DNA of 32,894 nucleotides, taken from assembly GCF_017656375.1 (NCBI RefSeq), contig NZ_JACDOB010000017.1, positions 1 through 32,894 on the forward strand. The letters are read 5' to 3'. This stretch comes from Thermovirga sp. (lineage in GTDB: Bacteria > Synergistota > Synergistia > Synergistales > Thermovirgaceae). Every line of letters begins with the position of its first letter. Within the stretch, counting starts at the first letter, position 1. The position numbers and the translations under genes were made by a program. The notes below the pieces were generated by a model that had not been told where the DNA came from, made no database searches, and saw only the letters and a program-made list of their open reading frames with translations. Positions 17,075-24,338 of the stretch are shown here, piece by piece.

Positions 17075-18784
17075 ATGATTGAGACGAAAATGCAGTACAT
17101 TGGTTTATTGAGGAAAGAATTGAAAACGGCTATGGAAGAGAGAGGGTTCAATACCCTTACCCCCGTTCAGGAGAAAGTGTTATCCCTGGATGATCATGGT
17201 CGTGACATGATAGTAAGATCCAAAACAGGGTCTGGAAAAACTTTGGCTTTTTTGCTGCCGCTTTTAAATGTGGGTTCATGGAGTGAAAACAAGCCAAAAG
17301 TTTTAGTTCTGTCACCTACGAGAGAGCTTGCCCAGCAGACGGCAAAGGAAGCCCGTTGGATTGGGAAAGGTTTAAACATCAAGTTAGGTGTACTTGTTGG
17401 TGGCATGGATATGGCTTCTCAGATAAGAGACTTAAGGAGAGGCGTTTCTATGGTAATAGGCACTCCAGGTAGGGTTTTAGATCACCTTAAAAGAGGCATT
17501 TTGGATTTGTCTGAGCTACACACTGTTATCCTAGATGAGGGAGATCAAATGCTAGATATGGGTTTTCGAGAGGAGCTTGAGGCAATATTGGAAAGTGCAT
17601 CAGAAAGAGAGAGAATTTGGCTTTTCTCGGCCACTATGCCTCCAGAAATACGTTCCCTTTCAAGAAAGTACCTTAAAGATCCTCAAATTTTATCTGTGGG
17701 AGAAGAGGGACAGCATTCAGATATAAGCCATAAGATTTACAGGGTGCCGCACGAAAGAAAATTGGAAGGTTTGGTTAATGCTCTTTTATGGGAAAATCCG
17801 GCAAAAGCATTGGTTTTTTGCCGCACAAAAGCAGAGACTGCAGATATAGCGGAAAAACTGTCGAAGGAAGGCTTTAACACTAGGTGCCTCCATGGAGACA
17901 TGTCTCAAAGAGACAGGAATCTAACTCTCAAGCTTTTCAGAGAGGGCCTAATAAGTGTTTTGGTCGCAACTAACGTGGCAGCTCGAGGACTAGATGTTCC
18001 TTACATAGAGAAAGTTTTCCAACTTGGATTGCCGGAGGACCTTGAGACTTTTACCCATAGAAGTGGCAGGACAGGTCGAGCAGGAGAAAAAGGAGAAAAT
18101 ATAGTAATTTTGAATTTGAGGGAAGCCGACAGGTTTAAGATGATGTTACAAAGAGCCAAGGTCAAAGCTGAATGGCTTGATATTCCTGATAAAAGTGAAA
18201 TTGAGGCTATGTCCCGTTACAGAAAACAGCTTGATCTAATGGAAGAAGGCCATGAGCCCACGGAGGAACTTCTGAAGTGGGCGGATGAGTTATTAGAAGG
18301 GATGGAGCCACGTCTTTTAGTGGCTAAATTATTGATTGAAATATCCAAGGATATGACTTGTGGTTATGAGCTGAGAGAAGAATTAATTAAGGAACGGAAC
18401 AGTCGTAAAAAAACTGGAAATAAAGCCCTTTCGAGAGAAAGGGCAGGCAACAGTAATCGATCTAAGGGGAGCAATGTCCATATAGGGTTGGACCCCTCTG
18501 TCGAGTGGAGTGTGGGGAAGGTTTTAGGATGTCTCTGTAATGCTCTTGATGTGAGGAGTTCTGAGGTTGCTCGAATAAAAATTAATAAACACAGCGTACA
18601 CGTGGAACTTTCTCCTGCAGCTTTGAGAAATATGAAAAAGCGTGAGGTAGACTTGAATCGATGGGGTTTTCATAAAATTAACCCAATCGATGAAGGCAGT
18701 AAGGTGAAAACTTCAAAAAGACGAACCTCAGGGACAAGATCGTCTAAGGGAACTAAGACAAGAGCCAGACGAAAGACTATTTAA
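17075..18784 (+). CDS. DEAD-box ATP-dependent RNA helicase with DEGD motif II
   Basis: This protein has 569 residues from the chosen start. All helicase motifs are visible in order: Q motif (FNTLTPVQ), I (SKTGSGKT), Ia (PTRELAQQ), GG, TPGR, II (DEGD at 17534-17545 instead of DEAD), III (SAT), V (ATNVAARGLDVP) and VI (HRSGRTGRAG). After the core, residues of about 465-545 resemble the small DbpA/CsdA-type RNA-binding domain (VHIGLDPSVEWSVGKVLGCL), followed by a basic tail (KTSKRRTSGTRSSKG). It would remodel structured RNA, for example in ribosome assembly. The frame opens with TTG at 17063, only 2 bases from AGGAGG. The ATG at 17075 is 14 bases away, but a GAATT/AATTC mini-hairpin (17060-17073) could shorten that gap. 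The start is therefore uncertain by four codons. Confidence 0.92.
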   Translation: MIETKMQYIGLLRKELKTAMEERGFNTLTPVQEKVLSLDDHGRDMIVRSKTGSGKTLAFLLPLLNVGSWSENKPKVLVLSPTRELAQQTAKEARWIGKGLNIKLGVLVGGMDMASQIRDLRRGVSMVIGTPGRVLDHLKRGILDLSELHTVILDEGDQMLDMGFREELEAILESASERERIWLFSATMPPEIRSLSRKYLKDPQILSVGEEGQHSDISHKIYRVPHERKLEGLVNALLWENPAKALVFCRTKAETADIAEKLSKEGFNTRCLHGDMSQRDRNLTLKLFREGLISVLVATNVAARGLDVPYIEKVFQLGLPEDLETFTHRSGRTGRAGEKGENIVILNLREADRFKMMLQRAKVKAEWLDIPDKSEIEAMSRYRKQLDLMEEGHEPTEELLKWADELLEGMEPRLLVAKLLIEISKDMTCGYELREELIKERNSRKKTGNKALSRERAGNSNRSKGSNVHIGLDPSVEWSVGKVLGCLCNALDVRSSEVARIKINKHSVHVELSPAALRNMKKREVDLNRWGFHKINPIDEGSKVKTSKRRTSGTRSSKGTKTRARRKTI

Positions 18785-18806
18785 TTTTTTTAGTTGACAT
18801 GAATTA

Positions 18807-18834
18807 AATGGGCCCCATGTGGGGCCCATTTTTT
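18807..18834 (+). terminator. Rho-independent terminator of the helicase gene
   Basis: A 10-bp perfect stem, AATGGGCCCC (18807-18816) with GGGGCCCATT (18821-18830), has the tetraloop ATGT and runs into six Ts (18829-18834). It lies 23 bases after the stop codon. Confidence 0.93.
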
Positions 18835-18848
18835 ATGGACATTCTACA

Positions 18849-18877
18849 TTTCATAGGCTTTAGTGATAGAGTATAAT
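18849..18877 (+). promoter_or_regulatory. Candidate promoter of the secreted LolA/DUF4412-like gene
   Basis: A perfect TATAAT (18872-18877) lies 17 bases after TTTCAT (18849-18854), a poor -35. It follows the helicase terminator and precedes the ATG at 18927 by 49 bases. Confidence 0.5.
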
Positions 18878-18926
18878 AAAACAATAAAGTTTTTAAACTG
18901 GTTGAGCAGAGAGGAGATGAGATATT

Positions 18927-19523
18927 ATGGGAAGACGAAAAATTCCGTTAATTGGTGGTTTGTTAGCGGTAGCAGTACTAGTGGTTTTGTGTACTTGCGC
19001 TCCTTCTAAAGCCGCTGAGTTCAGTGCTTCAATGACTATCGATAGCGCCCAAGGAGGCAAAATGACTGGCAAGGTTTACGTAAAGGGTAATTGGTTACGC
19101 CAGGACCTTGACACACCTATGGGAGTCCAGTCGGTAATAGTCAATCCTGAAGACAATTTGATGTATGTTTTGATGCCCGGACAACCCATTTACATGGAAA
19201 TGGAAAACCAGCAAGTAACGTTGAATGAGGAAGAGTCTATCGAATCTAAACTTTCTGACGTTGCAGACGTAAAGAAAACGGGAAAGGAAAAAATTCAAGG
19301 TTATACGTGTATTAAATATTTGGTTACCTATCACGACTCTAATCTTGGCAAATCCACAATATGGGTATCTGAGAAGCTTAATTATCCAATAAAGGTTTAC
19401 ACTGAGTCTCCCCAGGATACAGCTACTATAATTTATAGCGATATAGTGGAAGGAAACGTAGATCCTGCTCTCTTTGAAATCCCTGAAGGCTACAAGAAAA
19501 TGGACACGAAAGTGTTGTATTGA
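18927..19523 (+). CDS. Secreted LolA/DUF4412-like protein
   Basis: This 198-residue protein has a clear signal peptide (basic MGRRK, hydrophobic 8-22, probable cleavage after APSKA). The two cysteines at the end of the hydrophobic stretch (LCTCAP) do not form a convincing lipobox. The mature part (MTGKVYVKGNWLRQDLDTPMGVQSVIVNPEDNLMYVLMPGQPIYME, then KIQGYTCIKYLVTYHD and STIWVSEKLNYPIKV) has the repeated beta-strand pattern of the LolA/LolB-like or DUF4412 fold, which binds lipid or lipopeptide in the periplasm. Specific function is unknown. It precedes a Spy-like chaperone and a Cpx-like two-component pair on the same strand, suggesting an envelope-stress setting. It has its own candidate promoter, and GAGGAG lies 10 bases before the ATG. 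Confidence 0.7.
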   Translation: MGRRKIPLIGGLLAVAVLVVLCTCAPSKAAEFSASMTIDSAQGGKMTGKVYVKGNWLRQDLDTPMGVQSVIVNPEDNLMYVLMPGQPIYMEMENQQVTLNEEESIESKLSDVADVKKTGKEKIQGYTCIKYLVTYHDSNLGKSTIWVSEKLNYPIKVYTESPQDTATIIYSDIVEGNVDPALFEIPEGYKKMDTKVLY

Positions 19524-19541
19524 GTAAGACTTTTTGATGTG

Positions 19542-19588
19542 TTTACTGAATCTTTACATTTCTTTAAAAAAATGAACGCTGTCTTTAC
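19542..19588 (-). promoter_or_regulatory. TTTAC direct repeats, CpxR-box-like, upstream of the Spy-like gene
   Basis: TTTAC occurs at 19542-19546 and 19553-19557, exactly 11 bases apart. A degenerate TTTAA follows at 19563-19567 and another TTTAC at 19584-19588. On the minus strand the first pair reads GTAAA-N6-GTAAA, the layout of the E. coli CpxR box. OmpR-family regulators bind such one-helical-turn direct repeats, and an OmpR-family regulator is encoded at 20478. Regulation is inferred. Confidence 0.45.
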
Positions 19589-19635
19589 GGTCCTCCTTGT
19601 AAAATGTGCTCAAATGATTTAAGAGGAGGCGTAAG

Positions 19636-20448
19636 ATGATGAAAAAGATTTTAGGTGTTTTCTTGTTGGTGTCCATGTTGCTTCTCACTGGCCAATCTTT
19701 TGCTTTTGCCCAAAAGGGAGGTCATTTTAGAAGTTTGCATAACGGTGCTAGGGGGGCTGTGGATCCTTTTCTTCTTAGCTCTTTGAATCTTTCGGGAGAG
19801 CAGAAGGCTGCATTATGGGATGTGTTTTTCGACGCTAAAAGAGGTCCAGATGGGAAAGGGCGAATGAGGCTTGCCGGTAGAATTGTGGAACAAACCCTTA
19901 ACGAAAAGCCAGTGGATGAAAAAACGAAGATTCTGTTAAGAGAAAGAATAGAAGAGCAACTTATGGCAAGATATAGACAACTCGCCAAGGTTTATTCCAT
20001 ACTAAAGCCAGAGCAGAGGCTCATGTTCAAGGCTAAATTTAAGGAGCGTTTTGGAGAGCCGCGCGGAGCGAAAATGAGGCTCAAGGTAAAGCGCTTTGAG
20101 CAGGGGAATGGCAAAGTAGAGCACTTCTTTTTCATGAGCAAACTAAATTTGACCCCGGCTCAACAGGCTAAAGTGAAAGTAATTATGAAAGAAGCAGCGA
20201 ATAAAGTGAGGGTAAACCAAGATAATTTGCATGATTGCTTTGCCAAGATGTTCCATTTAGTTTGGAAGGACGAGCCAGATTGGAAAGAGTTGCGAATGGA
20301 GAGCAAGGTTGTTTCTGAAAAAATAGTTGATAACATTATTACTTGGCAGAAGGCTTTTATAAAAGTTCAACGGGAGCTTACTCCTGAACAAAAGAGGCAG
20401 TTAATGGAACATTTCAGAGGCAGGAATATCTTAAATATGTGGGAATGA
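19636..20448 (+). CDS. Periplasmic Spy/CpxP/ZraP-like protein with duplicated LTxxQ domain
   Basis: This 270-residue protein has a signal peptide (MMKKILGVFLLVSMLLL, cleavage near SFAFA-Q). The mature protein is nearly all helical and charged. It contains four LTxxQ-like motifs: LSGEQKAAL and LKPEQRLMF in the first half, and LTPAQQAKV and LTPEQKRQL in the second. One Spy/CpxP/ZraP protomer carries two such motifs in about 130-160 residues, so this looks like a tandem duplication that mimics the family's natural dimer cradle in a single chain. Spy-like proteins are ATP-independent periplasmic chaperones or sensors that inhibit Cpx/Zra kinases. It precedes the OmpR-type regulator by 29 bases, with AGGAGG before the ATG. 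Partner and stress signal are unknown. Confidence 0.75.
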   Translation: MMKKILGVFLLVSMLLLTGQSFAFAQKGGHFRSLHNGARGAVDPFLLSSLNLSGEQKAALWDVFFDAKRGPDGKGRMRLAGRIVEQTLNEKPVDEKTKILLRERIEEQLMARYRQLAKVYSILKPEQRLMFKAKFKERFGEPRGAKMRLKVKRFEQGNGKVEHFFFMSKLNLTPAQQAKVKVIMKEAANKVRVNQDNLHDCFAKMFHLVWKDEPDWKELRMESKVVSEKIVDNIITWQKAFIKVQRELTPEQKRQLMEHFRGRNILNMWE

Positions 20449-20477
20449 CAGTTTTTTGCTGAGGTGTAGTCGGAAAA

Positions 20478-21194
20478 ATGGAAAAAATATTGCTAGTCGA
20501 AGATGACGCAGAATTATGTGAGCTTTTGTGCGAGTATTTTAAAACAGAGGGGTTGTATGTGGAGTGGGTCCACAATGGCAGAGAAGGCCTTGATAAGGCC
20601 TTCTCTGGTATATATAGCATCATAATTTTAGATTTAATGCTCCCAGGCATGGATGGGTTGGAAGTGCTAAAAAATTTAAGGAAGGAATCGACCGTCCCAG
20701 TTTTAATCCTTACTGCTAAGGGAGATGATGTAGACAGAATAGTCGGCTTAGAGCTCGGAGCTGATGATTATCTTCCAAAACCTTTTAATCCCAGAGAATT
20801 GCTGGCTCGCGTAAGGGCAATTTTGCGAAGGGTTAGGGGAAATAAAAATGAGGATCAAGAGGATAAGGTAGAAAAAGTGCTATCTGTTGGAGACTTAAAG
20901 CTTTATCCCTCATCTAGAACGGCTATCCTTGACGGTAAAACAATAGAATTAACATCAACTGAATATGACTTGTTGGAGTTTCTTATGACATCTGCTGGTA
21001 AGTTAGTAAATAGGCAACATTTGGTTCAAAAGGTATTGAAGAGAAGTTATTCCCCCTTTGACAGGAGTGTAGATGTTCACATAAGCAACCTGAGGAAGAA
21101 ATTAGGTCCTTATAGTGACGGCCAAAAGAGGATAAAGACTATAAGGGGAGAGGGGTATATCTTCACTATCCCAAAAGAGAGAGATGAGCTTTGA
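20478..21194 (+). CDS. OmpR/CpxR-family response regulator
   Basis: This 238-residue protein has a receiver domain (1-115) with acidic pocket D9-D10, phosphoacceptor D52 in ILDLMLPGMDG, T79 and K101 (LPKPFNP). The C-terminal winged helix (about 135-232) shows ELTSTEYDLLEFLM, SVDVHISNLRKKLG and IKTIRGEGYIF, the OmpR/PhoB signature. It is paired with the kinase that follows (4-base overlap), and the Spy-like gene precedes it, recalling CpxR-CpxA-CpxP. Its likely targets include the TTTAC repeats at 19542-19557. A 13-bp perfect inverted repeat lies inside its coding sequence at 20579-20607. Confidence 0.95.
   Translation: MEKILLVEDDAELCELLCEYFKTEGLYVEWVHNGREGLDKAFSGIYSIIILDLMLPGMDGLEVLKNLRKESTVPVLILTAKGDDVDRIVGLELGADDYLPKPFNPRELLARVRAILRRVRGNKNEDQEDKVEKVLSVGDLKLYPSSRTAILDGKTIELTSTEYDLLEFLMTSAGKLVNRQHLVQKVLKRSYSPFDRSVDVHISNLRKKLGPYSDGQKRIKTIRGEGYIFTIPKERDEL
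20579..20607 (+). repeat. 13-bp perfect inverted repeat inside the response-regulator gene
   Basis: CAGAGAAGGCCTT (20579-20591) and AAGGCCTTCTCTG (20595-20607) flank GAT. It falls about 100 bases into the coding region, in the codons for the loop before the phosphorylation site. Such a strong hairpin early in a gene is unusual. No U-run follows. Confidence 0.6.
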
Positions 21195-22570
21195 GAAACC
21201 TAAGTATGTTTAAAACTATTTTTATGTGGTTTCTTTTCGGAATGCTTGTAGTAATAACTGTTAGTGCCTCCCTTACCATTTTTATGGCAAGAGAAGGAAT
21301 AATTTTGACTGGAAGGGAAGATATACTTTCTGCTGCGTTGGAGAGTCACGGGCTTAGATGTCTTGAAATATATCAAGAAAGAGGTCCCATGAGCTTACGG
21401 GAAGAACTCCGAAAAATAGCTGATGAGACGGGGCTTTTTATTCATATTTTAGATGAGCGAGGGAATCCTTTATTGCCTTATCCTCGATCAAGGAAGCTGA
21501 AGGAACTATGGTTTGAAGCCAAAAAGAGCAGGCAGGAGATTATTAACAGAAGAGATTTTGTTGCTATCTTTAAAAGAATCACCGTAGGAGATGGGAAAAA
21601 TTATATTTTGGTAGGAATTCTTCCCAAAAGGCCTCTTTTCCCAGGCTTTATAAGAAATCCCAAAGTTCTTGCCGTGTTAGTTGTAGGTTTTATAGCTTCT
21701 GTTATGTTGTTGGCCTATGTGCTGACCAGGCATATTACTGATCCTATATTAGAGTTGAGCCAAGCAGCAAAGGCCGTTACTGAAGGTGATTTCTCAATTC
21801 GTGTGGGAGAAAAGATAAAAAAACGCAGAGATGAAATAGGGCAACTAGGGAGAGTTTTTGATGAAATGACTTGTTACGTTAACGAGCTTTTGGAAGCTCA
21901 AAATAGGCTCTTGCGTGATATATCGCATGAATTGAGGTCTCCATTGGCTAGGTTAATGGTGGCATTGGAGTTGGTGCGTAAAGGCTTGCCCGAGCATAAT
22001 CAGAAGCTCTTGGATAGGGTGGAAAAGGAAGCTTCTACATTAGGGGAAATGATAGGCCAAATTCTTTCGGTTTCAAGACTTGAACAGGAGATGGGGAAGA
22101 AAAGCTTCTCCGAGGATGATCTAGTTCAATTTGTCAGGTCGATAATTGATGATTCTAAAATTGAGGCTGAAAAAGACGGCAAGGTTATGACCTTGCATTC
22201 TCAAGTTGATCGTTTGGTTGTTACTATGAAGCCATCTATGCTCAGAAGCGCTATTGAAAACGTGTTGCGCAACGCCATAAGGTTTAGCCCAAAAGGAGGA
22301 GAAATTCTCATTTATATTGAGAAAGAAGAAAATTTAGCAAAAGTGACTATTCGGGATCATGGCCAGGGAGTCCCTGAAGAAGATACAGAAAAATTATTTA
22401 GGCCTTTCTACAGGGTTGAAAGTTCTAGAGATAGGCAAAAAGGCGGGGTGGGGCTGGGGTTGGCTATAGCCAAGAGAGCTCTAGAGTATCATGGAGGAGG
22501 GATAGAGGCGACTAACGCCCCAGGTGGAGGTTTGATGGTAACCATGTGGCTTCCCCTTTGCAAGGGGTAG
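21191..22570 (+). CDS. CpxA-like sensor histidine kinase
   Basis: This 459-residue protein has TM1 at about 8-32, a periplasmic sensor of about 125 residues, TM2 at about 157-179, and a HAMP domain (to about 231). The HisKA domain has phosphoacceptor H246 in LLRDISHELRSPLARLMVALEL, a sequence very like CpxA/RstB. The ATPase domain has the N box (NVLRNAIRFSP), G1 (DHGQGVPEED), F box (LFRPFYR) and G2 (GGVGLGLAIAK). The TTG start overlaps the regulator's stop by 4 bases (TTGA), which supports coupling. An ATG five codons later is the alternative. With the duplicated Spy-like protein upstream it is most simply an envelope-stress sensor. Confidence 0.94.
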   Translation: MRNLSMFKTIFMWFLFGMLVVITVSASLTIFMAREGIILTGREDILSAALESHGLRCLEIYQERGPMSLREELRKIADETGLFIHILDERGNPLLPYPRSRKLKELWFEAKKSRQEIINRRDFVAIFKRITVGDGKNYILVGILPKRPLFPGFIRNPKVLAVLVVGFIASVMLLAYVLTRHITDPILELSQAAKAVTEGDFSIRVGEKIKKRRDEIGQLGRVFDEMTCYVNELLEAQNRLLRDISHELRSPLARLMVALELVRKGLPEHNQKLLDRVEKEASTLGEMIGQILSVSRLEQEMGKKSFSEDDLVQFVRSIIDDSKIEAEKDGKVMTLHSQVDRLVVTMKPSMLRSAIENVLRNAIRFSPKGGEILIYIEKEENLAKVTIRDHGQGVPEEDTEKLFRPFYRVESSRDRQKGGVGLGLAIAKRALEYHGGGIEATNAPGGGLMVTMWLPLCKG

Positions 22571-22573
22571 TTG

Positions 22574-22636
22574 TTATTCCTTCCTGTAGTAGAGTACTTT
22601 TATGTTCCCGAGAGCAACTAGGCCTTCCTTCATCAT
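22574..22636 (-). pseudogene. DUF190 gene remnant (C-terminal end only)
   Basis: The minus strand encodes MMKEGLVALGNIKV and on to a stop, matching the C-terminus of the intact DUF190 protein at 24681-25022 (MMKEGLVTLENIKV) at 16 of 20 positions. Everything upstream of this point in the domain, about 90 residues, is gone. It lies directly after the kinase stop, in the opposite orientation. It overlaps the stop of the crcB remnant. Confidence 0.85.
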
Positions 22637-22755
22637 TTTGCAAGGTCAGATAAAAAAGGTTGAATTCGTTTAGGAGCGCCTACTATTCTGCGAAGAGCTT
22701 GCATTGCACAGGTTATGACGAGCCATAGAGTTTTGCAAGATGTGGCTAATGTCAT
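22633..22755 (-). pseudogene. crcB remnant (N-terminal end only)
   Basis: A 40-codon frame begins MTLATSCKTLWLVITCAM, matching the start of the intact CrcB at 25044-25433 (MTLVTSHKILWLAVAGAM) at 14 of the first 23 residues. Similarity ends after about 23 codons, and the frame stops where the DUF190 remnant begins. The order and strand (crcB then DUF190) match the intact pair, so one internal deletion of an ancestral second copy explains both fragments. No ribosome-binding site or riboswitch is evident upstream. Confidence 0.85.
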
Positions 22756-22866
22756 TACATATACCAATTATATGCATGTTTAGTTGTTTATATTTGCTTT
22801 AATTCGTTTTTGGATTTCACATTATATTATTCGTAAAATAAGAGTATGCTGTTCTGCTACTGGAAA

Positions 22867-22881
22867 TGATATTCATTATCA
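22867..22881. promoter_or_regulatory. Fur/PerR-type box upstream of the flavoprotein gene
   Basis: TGATATT-C-ATTATCA is a 7-1-7 inverted repeat with a single mismatch to TGATAAT-N-ATTATCA. In the classical 19-bp alignment (22862-22880), 16 positions match the Fur consensus. It lies about 90 bases before the ATG at 22971, and a possible -10 (TAGAAT, 22885-22890) abuts it, so bound repressor would block transcription. Fur and PerR cannot be told apart here. Confidence 0.65.
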
Positions 22882-22970
22882 TGTTAGAATAAAGATGATT
22901 TTTGCACAAGTGGGAGTTCCAACTCATTATGTGAAAAAAATAACTATATTAGAAAGGGTAGGTGTATTGT

Positions 22971-24338
22971 ATGAAGACTCAGGTAACAGATGTGAAATCG
23001 AAATACGATGCAATCATTATAGGGAAAAGTGCTGGAGGTCTTACGGCAGCCACAGCAGCAAAGAAAATGTATCCTGAAAAAGATATTCTAGTTATTGATA
23101 AAGAAAAGATATCGATGATCCCTTGCGGGATTCCCTATATCTTTGGGACATTAGAAAGTGTTGATGATGATATACTGCCAGCCGAAAAAGTGCTTAATGG
23201 CGCTGGAATCGATCTTCTTATTGACGAGGTTACAGAAATAGGATTGGACTGTAAAACTGTTTTTACAAAAGGAGGTAATGCTATTGCCTTCGATAAGCTG
23301 ATCCTTGCTACAGGATCCAGGCCTGTTTTCCCACAGGTAAAGGGATGTAATCTTGATAATGTGTTGACTGTCCCCAAGACGTACGATTATCTCAAGGCTA
23401 TGCGTAAAAAACTTGATGAGGTAGATAACATAGTTATAGTGGGTGCTGGATTTATAGCTCTTGAGGTAGCAGACGAAATTCATAAATTAGGTAAAAATGT
23501 AACTGTTCTTTATCGCAGTCGGATTCTCCGGAAGAGCTTTGATCCGGAGTTTGGCGATATGCTTTTAGAGCGACTTAAGGAAAAAGGCATCCGTATGATC
23601 CATGATAATTTGGTGGAATTAAGGGGATCTGAACGGGTTACTTCGGTTCTACTGGAGAAATCAGGAGAGATTGAAGCAGATATGGTTATTTTTTCTATTG
23701 GATATCGGCCTAATGATGATCTTGCGATTAAGGCAGGATTAGATGTAGGGAAGAACGGCATCCGAACCGATGAGTATATGAGAACTTCTCATCCAGATGT
23801 TTTAGCTATAGGAGATTGTGCCGAACCCAGGGATTTCTTTACAAGTAAAGCTAGTGGCCAAATGCTTGCATCTACTGCAACATTTGAAGGTCGGGTTGCA
23901 GGAGCAAATCTCTTTAACATAAAGCTTGTGAAAGAGAGCAAGTGCAACATTGGTATTTATTCGACTCATATAGCTGGATTAACTTTAGGTGTTGCAGGTT
24001 TAACGGAAACTGTAGCATGTAAAGAGGGATTTGAAATTGTTATAGGGGAAGCTAGTGGTCCAGATAGGCATCCTGGGAAATTGGAGGGTGCTTCTAACAT
24101 TAAAGTAAAGCTGATTTTCTCTAAGGATCGCGGATCCATTTTGGGGGCAGAATTAGCAGGTGGTAAGAGCGTAGGTGAAATGATTAACATAATGGGATTA
24201 GCAATTCAAAAGAGATTAACCGCCTCGGAAATTTATACCGTTCAATTTGGTACACATCCACATTTAACAGCATCTCCTGTGGGGTATCAAATTATTAAAG
24301 CTGCTGAGAATGCTTTAACTAAATTTAGATATTGTTGA
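22971..24338 (+). CDS. CoA-disulfide reductase / NADH oxidase-like flavoprotein
   Basis: This 455-residue protein is a pyridine nucleotide-disulfide oxidoreductase of the single-cysteine branch. The FAD site is AIIIGKSAGGLTAA (residues 14-27). The redox cysteine is C52 in KISMIPCGIPYIFG, as in CoA-disulfide reductases, NADH oxidases and NADH peroxidases, and differs from the CxxxxC of two-cysteine enzymes. The NAD(P)H motif is IVIVGAGFIALEVADEI near 160-175, and the second FAD motif is VLAIGDCAE. A typical C-terminal dimerisation domain follows. It probably detoxifies O2 or peroxide or reduces CoA or polysulfide disulfides; sequence alone does not decide. The frame opens at a GTG (22962), but GGTAGGTG leads into the ATG at 22971. 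The Fur/PerR-type box upstream fits redox or metal control. A terminator follows. Confidence 0.88.
   Translation: MKTQVTDVKSKYDAIIIGKSAGGLTAATAAKKMYPEKDILVIDKEKISMIPCGIPYIFGTLESVDDDILPAEKVLNGAGIDLLIDEVTEIGLDCKTVFTKGGNAIAFDKLILATGSRPVFPQVKGCNLDNVLTVPKTYDYLKAMRKKLDEVDNIVIVGAGFIALEVADEIHKLGKNVTVLYRSRILRKSFDPEFGDMLLERLKEKGIRMIHDNLVELRGSERVTSVLLEKSGEIEADMVIFSIGYRPNDDLAIKAGLDVGKNGIRTDEYMRTSHPDVLAIGDCAEPRDFFTSKASGQMLASTATFEGRVAGANLFNIKLVKESKCNIGIYSTHIAGLTLGVAGLTETVACKEGFEIVIGEASGPDRHPGKLEGASNIKVKLIFSKDRGSILGAELAGGKSVGEMINIMGLAIQKRLTASEIYTVQFGTHPHLTASPVGYQIIKAAENALTKFRYC

Noticed and set aside
18794-18799. TTGACA just after the helicase gene as a -35 box
   Set aside because: No -10 occurs at 15-19 bases, where the terminator stem lies; the TATAAT at 18872 is too far away.
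22633-22755. 40-codon crcB fragment as an expressed small protein
   Set aside because: It keeps only the first transmembrane start, has no ribosome-binding site, and ends in sequence unrelated to CrcB, so decay is the simpler reading.
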